64,000 nt of DNA. Source: Brachionus manjavacas (taxonomy: Eukaryota > Rotifera > Eurotatoria > Ploima > Brachionidae). Positions within the stretch are counted from its first letter, which is position 1. Every line of letters starts with the position of its first letter. Of the stretch, positions 47,366 to 58,719 are shown piece after piece. A model generated the notes under the pieces. The model saw only the letters and a program-made list of their open reading frames with translations, searched no databases and had not been told where the DNA came from. A program made the translations under genes and the position numbers. Location: NCBI GenBank assembly GCA_019054805.1, contig JAHQIY010000001.1:9686501-9750500 (forward strand), given 5' to 3'.

Positions 47366-49963
47366 CTACAATACTTCCAAATCGACGTGACGTAGATCAG
47401 GATATTTTTTCTATTTAAATAAAATAAAAAATATTACATTTGCATATTGAAATTTTAATTTACTCTTAAATTTCGTTCGATTCTGTCAATTTCTGCTCCG
47501 ACTCTGTCGACAATATTCTCTCCATGTTTAAGCATGAATTTTTCAGCATCCTGAACATTATTAATATTGCTCAATTCCTTAAATTAAAATTTTTATGTTT
47601 GTTATCTGAATGTACACTTAATGTAAAAAACTGGCCATCTTTTTATAACCAATTCAATGTAAAGTATATGGAGAAAAAAACTGATCGAAGAAAAAGTAGA
47701 ACAATGCCGAAAACTGATTTTGCACTTTATTTCAGTGCAAAGGATTCAGGTAAAATGGAAATTAATTTCAGAGTCAAAAAAAAGAGCTTAATTTACGATT
47801 TAACAAATTTCTTTAGCCTTAACAACTTTTTCTAAAATTATTGCATCTCTAAAACACATTCTTTCATAAATTCTATTGCCATTGATTTCATTTTTTGAAT
47901 TTGAAAAGATCACAGAAAATAACTTCTCAAGTACCATGCTTGCTCCTGAGGCGCTTGAGTCGTATAATTGCTATCTCAATATTATGAAGTTTCTTAATAT
48001 TATGAATTAAATTTTAATTTAGTCATCAGATAAATATTGTATTTTAATTTGAATTCAAATTTTGTTAATTGTCAAATGAATGTAAGTTCAAAAAGCTTTT
48101 AAGGACTCCAAATATTCCTTTTTCTTAAAATTTGAAAATTTAATTGAATCTGTCTTAATCACGGCCACATATAAAGTGATGGTCTCTGAATAAGAGAAAT
48201 TAAACTGGTCAAAAAATGTGATCAGCTTGTGACATGGCATGAGAGACATTTTTTATCTTACATCCAACAAATTTTCAATATTTATTTTTTCCAAATAGGA
48301 GCGTGTCATCTCTCGCCCATCAATATCCACTTCAGCTTTGAACATAACTGTCTGACTGCCCAAGTCAGTTGCTTTTACATCATGTATTGATCTGATCATT
48401 ATGTCTGATTCTAAATCATTGCTAATCATGTTTATTTTCGGAGTCGGAATCGATCTTAATGAAATTTTTTTTTTCAATATTAAAAAATTTGACTTAATTA
48501 CCTTCCTACCAAGGCAGTAGTGTTAGTATAGATTATAAAACTAGCCACACCACCCATAACAGCACCCACTAGCAAAGAGCCAACGCAGTCGGCGATCGGA
48601 TTACCTGTATAATAAGTAATGGTCATGCAACTACCTGCTATTACAACTCCTAAGACAGCAGCCATGTCTTCAAGTAAAACTACATTAACACTCGGTTTGT
48701 ATCCTTGAATTACGTAGTCCCAAAAGTTAAGACCAAGCTTTTGAGCATTTTGTTTTGTATCCAAATAAGCCATGGCCAGTGTTCCACTCTCACTAAATGC
48801 CGACCCAACCAGCAGCACTAAAGCCTTTTTTTTTATTAGCACATTTTACACTTCATAAAGCTTAAGTTAATACCCAATTGAGAGATTCAATAGGATGCGG
48901 GTCAAGGAGACCAGTAATTCCATGATACCAGGATAGGCCCGTTCCGAAACAGAATATTCCAACTCCCGAAATTAAAGATGTTATATAAGTCATGTTTGAA
49001 TATCCGTAACTTAAAAAGAATATTAATAAATTAAAGAACTGACTATTTTTTAAATGATTACGGATGTTCACTATTAGGCCGCTTCAATGACTGATGCAAA
49101 CCGAATGCCAGAATAAGTTGGTTCATTGTGTCTGCAAAGGAATGTACAGCTTCTGAAAATAAACTTGATGAGCCTGAATAAATCCATCCAACAAGTTTAA
49201 CAACAAAATTCATTGCATTACTTTTGAAAAAAACAAAACAAAAACAGTTATTGAACTTTAAAAGATTAATAGATATTACATTGCAATTGCACTAAGGACT
49301 ACCTTTCCGGATAAGGTTTTAAATATTGTTGTGTTTGACTTTTTTAATTTGAAAAAAAATGAAATTAGCATTTTTTAAAAAATAAAATTTACATATTGCT
49401 TATCTGTAAATGGATTTTCCAATTGTTCAACTCGGTTATGATAATCCTTTAGAGATTTTTTGAGAATAAAAACAGCTTGTCGCTGCTGATCGTACTCTTT
49501 TCTATGCTTTTCTTTTTCTCTTTGTATATTTTCTAGTGAGCCCCAAATAGATAGTGCTTTTGCCTCAACTTCCGATCTGAGATAAACATTAATTAATTCA
49601 CTTTGACCATACTCATCAAAGGGATTCCTTCTTTTGTATTTAATTAGGCCTTCTAAATCTCTGAAAAAAAGATCCAAGTAAATATTTGAAGATTAAGAGT
49701 ATTATTTTTCACTTGGCTCCTAAAAGATACTCATGCATAGCTCGTACAGCTGTAATAAAATTATTTGCAGTGTAACTACGTGAATAGTCAATTTTTGAGG
49801 ATGTCACATTTTTTGGTACAAGTCGAATATTTACATTTTGATATGCCTTTTGTTTACTATCTTTGGACGCATTGGAATTTTGTTTTTCGGTAGTGGATTT
49901 GTTTCGCCAAAACGAAGATAATGGCAATCTTAATAATATTTTTATTATTTTTTCGGAAAATTG
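47366..49963 (-). CDS. SLC30A9: SLC30A9-type zinc transporter (start exon uncertain)
   Basis: A cation diffusion facilitator of the SLC30A9 (ZnT9/HUEL) branch, known to export zinc from mitochondria. Readable exons: YTANNFITAVRAMHEYLLG (to about 49714), the DLEGLIKYKRRNPFDEYGQS and YLRSEVEAKALSIWGS exon, SGKVVLSAIAINAMNFVVKL with GSSSLFSEAVHSFADTMNQ (metal-site HxxxD), HPYGYSNMTYITSLISGVGI, GLSWYHGITGLLDPHPIESL, NVVLLEDMAAVLGVVIAG (second HD-like site is ED here, as in the family), IYTNTTALVGR, IRSIHDVKATDLGSQTV, TRSYLEKINIENLLD, and the C-terminal KFMLKHGENIVDRVGAEIDR with RHVDLEVL. The order matches human SLC30A9. The 5' frame is open to about 49963 with no ATG, so the first exon, probably with the mitochondrial signal, was not found. 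The intron at about 47580-48250 holds unexplained ORFs. Confidence 0.9.
47815..48249 (-). other. Unexplained ORFs inside an SLC30A9 intron
   Basis: Two same-strand open stretches lie in an intron otherwise expected to be about 50 nt. One starts at an ATG (48247-48249), 10 nt after the SLC30A9 donor: MSLMPCHKLITFFDQFNFSY, then SETITLYVAVIKTDSIKF. The other, about 47815-47978, reads QLYDSSASGASMVLEKLFSV, then IFSNSKNEINGNRIYERMCF and RDAIILEKVVKAKEIC. No proper splice pair joins them. They may be a nested gene, alternative exons or chance. Confidence 0.3.
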
Positions 49964-50515
49964 TTCATTAAATTACTTTTTATTCAAAACAAAGTTGTAA
50001 ACATTCCTTGGATTATTAAATAAAGTAACATTCTTTGTATAATAATTGTGACACGGGACTTAGAATAATTTATTTTTTATTAAGAAAATTAATAATGTTT
50101 TTTATTTAATTTCATTTAAAACCTTTTAGTATTGTTCGTGAAAAATTTTTAAACAACAGGGATCCAATTTTGATCTCAGGGTACATTATTGCTAATAAAA
50201 ATGACAAATTAAAAGTTCATTTGGGAATAAGCTTTTGAGATATTACGCTCAAAGAGTCAATTTTCAAACTGTTAATTTTCAAATTAATTTTATTGAACAT
50301 TAATGAATTCAATACAAATAAACGAAGTACATTGAGTTACAAAATAATCAAATTTTTGTTATTTAAGAGTTGAAATAAATTTTAAAATTAATTAAAAAAT
50401 ATATTTATCTAATAGTTAAAATATTTGACACATTAAAAAAATTAAATATCACGAAACCAACTAAAATAGATTTGAACTAGAAGAGAGCACCGCTTGTTTC
50501 AGACCTAATGTTTTT

Positions 50516-53473
50516 CTATTCCATCGTAATTCTTATTTGTTCTAAAGATCTATTTCTAGAATTTAACGCCTGTCTTTCATTCAAAAGTAGCATATCTGTG
50601 GTATTATAACTTTGGTTGGACGCTGCTATTGATTGCTTTACAGATGTCGGAAATTTGATTCCATCAGTTATGCTAGAAATAAATTTTTAAATTAATTCCA
50701 GAAAAAAATTGATCAAGATTTAAAAAATAAAAAATATTAGTCGGTTAGATCAAAAACATAAAAATGCATGCAAAACCTAAAATTTTAACCTTGGTTCAAC
50801 TAAATTGTTGCTTATTTGACATGTTTTTGGGGCACATCGCTCAGAATCTTTTTGATTAAATACTGAGGCAAATGTAATTGACGAATGTCTTTTCACATTA
50901 TTTATTACATTAACTGTGTTTAGTGTTTGAAAATTTTTCTCTAAAACTGTATCCCGGTATTCATTTATTTTGTTAAAATGAGGGTTAAATGAATCATCAA
51001 ACGATGTTGTCAAAAAAGAATCATCAACCAAAGGATTTCTTGCCAACTGAGGTCTATAATAACTTTTAATCATACTCGGAAAATCATTATTGCTACATAT
51101 AGAATCAAAATTGGTAAAAATCGTAGAAGAGTAGCCCAGACCATTTCCCATGATTGTAACCTTGGAAAATTTGTCATCATTATGCATAACGCGTAGATTC
51201 AGTCGAACCATTTGTGAATAATCAGCTCCATTAAAAGTGCTTAATAAGCAAAAAAGTAAACCGACCCTTATTTTTTAACTTTTCTCATCTTTACTTCGAG
51301 TAAAAGAAACTTACCTTGTAAAAATAGGGACAAGTGCTCTCCACCAACAATCTCCAAATATTTGTTTAAAATTTTCCGAAACACCTAGATTGAAGCCATC
51401 TTTGTCTGCTAAACCAGTGCTCATAAATATTGGAGACCTAAATGATTCTTGAAAAACCCATGTTTTAAAATTAACAATTTAAATCGAGCTTTTTATTTAG
51501 TTACCTAATGTGGTACAATTTTTGCTTGTCAAATAAACATGATAGGCTAATAAGGTGCTAACACTTATACCGAACATTATTGCTACAAAAAATAGAATTA
51601 AGAGATGAAATTTCCCTGCTTGGAATGACTGAATTTCCTTTTAAATAAAATAAGTTTTTCATATTAAATTTAAATATTATAGAATCCTACATCCCAAAAT
51701 TTGATGAAATATTCTAAGCTGGTTGCACATATGTAAGTGCAGTACAAAACACCATAAAAGAGAAAAAGAATGAAAAATTTGTAGTTAGAATATCCGACAC
51801 AATTGTTGACCCATGGGCAATGATGGTCCATTTTTAAGACACATACTTGGCAAATACTACAATGATGCGCACGATCTGGCTTAATACACTTGCATCTGTC
51901 ACAATATCGAGCATTACCACTACTAGTCCGAGTTAAAATAGGTAGATCTTTTGCTTTTTTATCTATTAAAGCTTTTGTTGTCATTTCGCTCTCAGATATT
52001 TGCATCTGATATATATCAGTTTCTTTTAAATAAAACTTGTTTTGTTTTAAAGATTTTATTTATTTAAATTAAAGGAAAAAGAAAAATTACTTCGCTTGTA
52101 GGCTGTTTCATTGGCGTGAATATGGTTTGATAGTATGACCATGCAAGCATTATAAGAAATATATGGTACAGAAATATAAAGATAACTTAAAATAAAATTA
52201 TTTAAAAAAAAAAATAATGTTGATTCAATGTTTTTTTTAGTTTTTAATAAGGAAGAGGCTTAAAAGTTAAAAATCTTTACATTATGGTCTAATTTTATTT
52301 ATCAATTTTTTTAGCTGAATTTTACGATTTCATGGATAATTATTTCAAACAAGCTAAACTTAAAATAGTGAATTATGAAATTTCAGATTACTTTTATCAA
52401 ACTTAAATCTATCTAATATAATCATCTAAGAATTAGTCAACTCATAAGCGGTTTTGTAAAATTTTAAAGTCAATTGTAACAATCAAATATGCTTAACTTT
52501 AAATTTTTCAAAAATTAAATTAGGAATATGGAATTAGGAATTTGATTCCTGAAATTTTTAGAGATAAATTGTAATCAAAGTGACACAATGTAAAGACTTA
52601 AGCTGAAAATTTTTTGATCTCTAATTTAAAACTAAGCTCTTAAATATTTTCAGTGAACTAGACACTAATAAGAATGAGTCCAAGTCATTCTTTTTAGCCT
52701 AACTTTTAGGAAAACTACTTTAGGAATTTTTAAATTTTTTTACCATTTGAAATGGTAAAAAAAATTCTAACAACAACAAAAATAGAACACTTTAATAAAT
52801 TCTGATGGATCTTAAGGTTTCTTAAAACTTTTCGTACTTAAAATTATATTTTTTAAATTCTTCTTTCTTTCTTTCAAAAGAATCCATTTTTTCTCATTCT
52901 TAAATTTTGTCTTAGAGTTAGAAAACAAATAATAGCTCATTTTGAAGGTTTTGAGACAAAGAAAAAAAAGAACAGCTCTTAAATTTAAAAGTTGGTCCAT
53001 GGCCTTAAAAATGCTAGAGCTGTTCTTTTCTTTTATCTTTGTCTCAAGAGCTTCAAAATGAGCTATAGTTTGTCTTCTAACTCTAAGACAAAATTTAAGA
53101 ATGAGAAAAATGGACTTTTATCGGACATACTCTTTTAAATTATTACTGATTAAAAACTTTATTAGAAGTGAAAAGAAAAGATTTAGGTTTTGAACAGTAA
53201 AAACTAAAGATTTTTTTAATTTTCTTCCTCGATTAATTATTAAAATAAATTTTTATTTTTTAAAATTGAATAAATTAAATTACTTCTTTTTGATATTTCT
53301 TCAACATGATCTTAAAAAAAGGTTATTTAAGAAAAAATAGGCATCAAAAAATAGAGCTTACATAGACACAATTGTACAATGTAAGCATAATAGGACCAAG
53401 CAATTATGGCAGCTATGAAAATAACTGGTATCCATTTTGTGAATCGCAAGCAGTTATACACAAGTTTTTCCAT
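50516..53473 (-). CDS. ZDHHC2/15/20-type palmitoyltransferase (7 exons)
   Basis: A DHHC-type protein S-acyltransferase that adds palmitate to cytosolic cysteines of membrane proteins, with four membrane segments. Exons 53362-53473, 52091-52185, 51691-52035, 51505-51637, 51315-51447, 50790-51239 and 50516-50672 give 474 residues in matching phase. Seen: [20 protein letters not shown] (first membrane segment), [40 protein letters not shown], the catalytic core [20 protein letters not shown] then [17 protein letters not shown] (Cys of DHHC), [15 protein letters not shown], and [16 protein letters not shown] (the TTxE/NWRQVFGD region). These match ZDHHC20/15/2. The joint of exons 1 and 2 lacks about 10 residues found in vertebrates, so a micro-exon may be missed. 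The C-terminal tail (about 190 residues) is longer than usual and Asn/Ser-rich. Intron 1 (1176 nt) carries a long hairpin repeat. Confidence 0.92.
52883..53114. repeat. Near-perfect long hairpin (97-99-nt arms, 36-nt loop)
   Basis: The left arm 52883-52979 pairs with 53016-53114. It runs TCCATTTTTTCTCATTCTTA, AATTTTGTCTTAGAGTTAGA, ATAGCTCATTTTGAAG, TTGAGACAAAG, and GAACAGCTCT on one side and their reverse complements on the other, with only a few mismatches. The loop contains GGTCCATGGCC. It lies in ZDHHC intron 1. Confidence 0.92.
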
Positions 53474-55139
53474 GATCGATTTGTTTATCCAAAAAAATTG
53501 AATTTTAAAAAATCGAATTTTTCATTTTCGATATTAAAGTCTAAATTAAAATTTAAAGTTGATTTTTAGTTTATAGAATTAAATCAGCTTTTAGACAGCT
53601 TTCATTAATCTTTCGTTTCAAATCAAATAAATCATTAGATAGGTGTTATAAGGAGAATTATTTAAAATTATGAATTATGATTGAAAAAAAGAGAATTTAG
53701 AATCTGAACACTTACTCTGAACATTTGCAATATCGATTAATGCGGTTCTCCAGCAAATGTTAAACTTAATTGATGCAGCAATTTAAAATTTATTAATTAG
53801 AAAAAAAAATCCCTCTTAAGGCTTTCAATTGTCGATTTAAAAAAAAATTAATTTTAACTTAGAGAAAATTCTAAATTGAGTTTTTGAATCATCGACTTAA
53901 TGAAAAATGAAAATTTTAATTCATTTTTTGTTATATAATAAATGCTAATTTGCCTTCACTATGATGCTAGGCTCATAGCTAAATTAACATTACAAAATAA
54001 ATTCACGATAAATTTAACAAAAAAGAATCAAAGATTGACATTTAAAAAGAGATACAAGATTCAAAAAAAATTGATTTCAAAAATAATTAAAATTATTTGA
54101 AAATATTATCAATTACTATTACTATTATTTAAACATAATGTTGATTAAAATAATATTTCAATAATAATCCTGCATTAAAATAAATAGGAATATCTAGCAT
54201 AATCCAAATTCTGATGAAAGTTTCCTTCTTCTTCTCTAAAAAGCTACATTAATACCTAAAATTTATTTTAAAATTCTATCAAAAATAATAGTTTGAATTC
54301 TTTTATTTTAAAAATCATTATATCAATGCATGGCTAAAATTTTATGAGTATCAGTTATGATCAGAAATTTTTTCTAAAAATGTTTTGTAAAAAATTTAAA
54401 ATAAAAAGCCTAGCACAATGTGATTGAGAGCAAAAAAAAATTAAAAATAAAACTCTAATTCATTGAGTGACATATTAAAAATTTCGAAATGTTATTCATG
54501 AATAAAATTTAATAAAATTAAATATCAAAAAAAGTTTTTATAACTTTGAAGTGAAATCCTATAGAGACTTTTTTCACTATTATTGATAGCATTTGATCTA
54601 TCTTAATTAAAAAACTATCAAAATAAAAATATAAGACACCATAGCTTTGGATGGTTTTTAAATTTTCTATTTATTTTTTAATATTACTGATCAGAGTTTA
54701 ATCATAAATTATTCCAAGAAATTATCTTCAGGGAAGCTTTATCGCATGTTGCATAATTTTATTTTTTCTCAGGTTAAAATTGAAAAAGCTCACAAACAAA
54801 TTTTTATATTAAATCAATAGTAATTTTAAAATCAGTTTAGGAAAAAAGATAATGCTTTCGTTCGTTTTGTTACACAATAATAAAATGGAATAAAATTTTT
54901 CACCTAAGAAATCTAAATTTAAAAAATTAAAAAGCATATAATATGTTTTACTTAAAATGAAAAATGTATTTGACGCACAAAAAAAAAATTTAGCGCATAA
55001 ACATAAAGAAATTAAGTAAAGTATAAAGAATAGCATTTAGTCACAATAGCATTTAATAATTAGTCTCGGATATGATTAAATAAGCTAAACCTAAAAAAAA
55101 CTATACCATAAAAAAAACGTAACGTAATCAATATTCAAA
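53474..55139. other. AT-rich region upstream of the ZDHHC gene
   Basis: No exon, RNA gene or repeat with a clear boundary found; long A/T runs and stops in all frames. Confidence 0.5.
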
Positions 55140-55450
55140 GCTGACTTGGTCTCTGGTGATCGACCACGTCTTTTTTTTAGCTTGAGTTTCTTCAGTATTA
55201 CTTAGCTCAACGTTAGCCTTAAGTTTAGTTGGACGACCTCCTCTTTTTGTCAGTTCAACAGTTCCGAATTTTGAAAGACCTCATAAACTTGATCATCTTG
55301 ATCAACATGATCTCCTGCAGTAACTTGAGCCATTTCAGATAATGGAGCCACTTTAGATACTTGAGCTCCTATTGAAAAGTGTTGATGAAAGATCTTTTCT
55401 TTTTTTTCCCTAGTCTAGGCCGAGTAACGAATTACCTTGGACAAAGATTT
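55140..55450 (-). pseudogene. Decayed coding fragment with AT-hook-like motif
   Basis: On the minus strand, one frame gives IGAQVSKVAPLSEMAQVTAG then DHVDQDDQVYEVFQNSEL before a stop. The overlapping next frame continues as FGTVELTKRGGRPTKLKANV, ELSNTEETQAKKK. RGGRPTK resembles an AT-hook core (RGRP). The base composition is richer in G and C than the flanks. A frame change joins the two. Likely a remnant of a gene or transposon ORF; family not recognised. Confidence 0.4.
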
Positions 55451-56261
55451 TTTATACTTAAATAAAAAAATTTAAGAGAAAGAAAAAAAATAAAATAATC
55501 TTAACTTTTTATTCATTATGCGATAGTTTAATTTTTTACGCTATAACATTATTTTTCATGCGTCAAAACCCCTCGTCCACTTAAGGACGAATTCTGAAAT
55601 TCAAAATTTTTAAAAGATCATTGATTTTAAATACAAGAGTAGCCTTAATTAATTGAAATAATAAATAAAATCTCAAAATTAATAATGATAGATTGTACTT
55701 ACTAGACCTGGATGTAGTGTTGACAATTAATTTTCAAACAAAAGAATAACAAATCTTAAGAATTCAAATTTTAAAAAATTAACCGATTTTAAATAAATGT
55801 TGAAAATCGAATCTAATCAATTAATAAACTTCAAAAATTGATTTAAAAATGTTTAGTCAATTTTTGAATTCTTTCAATTGATTGGAGTCGATTGCCAACA
55901 CTATCTTGATGTTGATAGTGATAAAAAAGTTACTTGTTTTCTTGAAACTCAACTTTAAAAAGGGTTATTAAGTTCTTTTCGATTCAGAGAATCTAAAAAA
56001 CTTAATTTCAAAAAGAAATAATTTAGTTCTGTAAAGTGCATAATAATAAGCAAATTAACTTAATATTCTGCAAAAAAAACTGCAGTTTTCTGCATATTTA
56101 ATGCCATTGAAAAGTATTCTAAAACTATGCAATTACTTTGGGCTACTTGAAGTTCATGATCGTGATCACATGATCAAAATTAAATTGATTAAAATCAAGA
56201 TAAAAATCTCATTTTGAAAATATATAAAAAAAAATTAAACATAAAGTTGAATATTTATTTA

Positions 56262-56546
56262 TTTTTATTTATTTATTTATTTATTTGTTTTCTGTACCGA
56301 GCTAAAGCTCCTTCAGAATAAATTAAAAATAAAATAAAAAAATAAAATAAAAATAAAATTAAAGTTAATAAAATTAGATAAAAAAAAAGAATCAAAATAG
56401 AGTAAATAAGCTAAAAAAAATTAAAGTTGAAAAGACATAAATTGGAAAAGATTGTTTCATGTGGCACATGTTTAAATAGTTCAAGTTTCAGGAAAAAAAG
56501 AAGAAATAGTAAGGTAGCAATTACACAATGGAATAAGACAAATAAA
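56262..56546 (-). mobile_element. LINE 3'-end copy next to an ORF1-like fragment
   Basis: On the minus strand, CCATTGTGTAATTGCTACCT, TACTATTTCTTC matches the end of the RT ORF in the 29397 copy. A T-rich 3' UTR follows, then CTGAAGGAGCTTTAGCTCGG and AAAT repeats. Confidence 0.85.
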
Positions 56547-56623
56547 AAAAAATAAAAGGAAAAAAGAATAAATGAGGTAATGAATGTGTTAATAAATGTG
56601 TTAGCGTGTGAATTGTTCATCAT

Positions 56624-56836
56624 CTAGTTTTCATCGCTTTCCGGATTTGGACAGTTACATTGGATATGTAAAATTTTGTTACAACGATAACATCTCTTTG
56701 ATGAAAACTGTCTTTTAATTTGTTCCGGTTCTGGCGACTGAGACTTCCTTTTTTCATTCCATCCCCTAACTGGGGGTACCGTTAAAGTTGATTTTTCGAG
56801 CTGGTTCTCTCCATTTATTAATTTAAAATTTATCAT
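56624..56836 (-). pseudogene. Zinc-knuckle ORF, probable LINE ORF1 fragment
   Basis: A 70-residue open frame (MINFKLINGENQLEKSTLTV to NPESDEN) with a Pro/Lys-rich middle and CYRCNKILHIQCNC, which fits the CX2CX4HX4C zinc knuckle of Gag-like ORF1 proteins. It sits 78 bp upstream of the LINE 3' piece on the same strand. An internally deleted LINE copy is the simplest reading; an independent gene is possible but less likely. Confidence 0.5.
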
Positions 56837-57236
56837 TCTGATTTATAATTTTAATCAATTGATTCATTATTTACTGGCCACCATTTACCACTTAAATAAT
56901 ATTAATAATATAAAAAATATTAATTACTTATTAGTCGAAAATAAAAAATTGATTAAAGAGGTATACAAGAGATCCGAGATCTTTCTTCAGCACTAAAAAC
57001 ACTACGAGTACTCTTTCACACTCAGAAGAGTATTCGTAGAAATTTTGCTTTTATTAATAAACTAAATTAAACTGATTGAGATTTTTTTTAACTTTTTTCC
57101 GCTTGGAATAATATTTTTTTAATTTTTATTTTATAAAAAGACAAGTAAAATGAATTTGTATAAATTTTGTATTAGATCAGTAATGAAATTTAATTTAAAT
57201 AACTGTTTTTTTCAAAGCAAATATAATATAAAATTT

Positions 57237-57260
57237 TGACAATTTTACGTAAAATTGTCA
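57237..57260. repeat. 24-bp perfect palindrome
   Basis: TGACAATTTTACGTAAAATTGTCA is fully self-complementary. Its last base is the A of an ATG opening a 60-codon plus-strand ORF (57260-57442) that I cannot identify. Confidence 0.8.
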
Positions 57261-57706
57261 TGGTAAAAAATGATAAATTTGAGAGAATTTCAGAATTTTT
57301 TTTTGAAAATAATTTCGTTAAAACAAAATATTCTGAATTTAAGATTCAACAATTAGAAAGATCCATTAATTACGTATTTGATAATTGCGTTAAATTTATT
57401 AAAAACAAAACTAGTTTCATTTGTAATGAGTGCGAAATCTAAACTAAAGATAATATTAAAAATAATCTTCTTATTTTTTCGTGACACGAATCATTTTGGA
57501 CTTATATATGAGTATTAGCTTTTAAAGTTTAGGTTAAAAAATTTTGGTTTATTTTTTAATTTAAAACAAAATTAGTGCTAGAATGAAATTGTAAGATTGA
57601 TTTGAAAATTATTATTTAATATATATTTACATATTAAATTATTAATTTATTATTAAAATGAACGATTACTATAATCGGTTAAAATTATATAAATTGTTTG
57701 AATTAA

Positions 57707-58554
57707 TCAATTTTTTTTTGGATCTAGATCTGGATGCGCCAAAATTTTGTCTATGAGGCCAAAATCAAGTGCGTCACTTGCACTCATAAACTTATCTCGT
57801 TCCATATTTCTCTCTAATGTTTTGAAATATTAATTTTTTTTTTTAAAATAGATATCATTTACCGATTTCTTCTATTGGTTTTCCGGTATGTTTTGAGTAA
57901 ATTTTGTTAATTTGCTTCTTCAATTTTGATATTTCTTCAGCATGAATCAAAATATCAGTAGCTTGACCCTATTTATAAATAAAAATGATAATAGCTTAAA
58001 CAAATTTTTTTGATTACTTGAACTCCACCGGAAGGTTGATGAATCATAATTCTTGAATGAGGCAATGAATGGCGCATTCCATGAGAACCCGAAGCAAGAA
58101 GTAAAGATCCCATACTAGATGCTTGGCCAACACACCATGTTGCAATTGGTGGCACTATGTACTGCATTGTGTCATAAATTGCCAAACCCGCAGTAACTGA
58201 TCCACCAGGACTATTAATGTACATGTGTATTGGTTTCTTGCTGCTTTCGGATTGCAAAAATAGTAACTGAGCAATGACAACACTAGCCAGTTCATCAGTT
58301 ACCTTAAAAATCAGTGTTATTCATCTTAATAAAAAAAATTTTCTAACATATACAGGTCCCATAAAACATATAATTCTTTCTTTTAGTAATCTTGAGTAAA
58401 TGTCATAAGCTCTTTCTCCTCTTCCACTTTGCTCAATTACAATTGGAATCAATGGTGCATATTTTCGGGCATCAGTTGTATGAATGGTTCTCAAATGACT
58501 TACATTATTTTTTAGAGAATTGATAAATGTTTTGTTTAACAGTTGTTTAATCAT
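57707..58554 (-). CDS. CLPP: Mitochondrial ClpP, ATP-dependent protease proteolytic subunit (4 exons)
   Basis: The serine peptidase subunit of the mitochondrial ClpXP protease, degrading unfolded matrix proteins. Exons 58354-58554, 58018-58302, 57863-57968 and 57707-57813 give 232 residues. The first about 35 residues are basic and Ser/Thr-rich ([20 protein letters not shown]), as expected of a mitochondrial import signal. Seen: [49 protein letters not shown], the nucleophile Ser in [14 protein letters not shown], the His in [10 protein letters not shown], and the Asp in [11 protein letters not shown]. The C-terminus is shorter than human CLPP's. It is divergent from DECR1 with 1.6 kb between. 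Confidence 0.95.
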
Positions 58555-58719
58555 TATTTGCTATTCAAAGACCAAATAATAGGTTTTTTTCTATTAATTT
58601 AAATTTATCTGAAATATTGGTTAAGTAATAGTTTACAATTTTTTCTGGTATACGAATAAAAAATTTAAAATTTTAGTTTGAAAAGTGCAAATATAACTTG
58701 TTTTTGTTATGCATTTTTT

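Noticed and set aside
47524..47835. Plus-strand ORF with a Lys-rich stretch (KKTDRRKSRTMPKTDFALYF)
   Set aside because: It runs antisense through an SLC30A9 exon and into its intron; the minus-strand exon is firmly supported by similarity, and no splice or start context supports the plus reading.
53372..53569. Plus-strand 65-codon ORF
   Set aside because: Antisense to the first ZDHHC exon, whose minus-strand peptide ([20 protein letters not shown]) matches the family.
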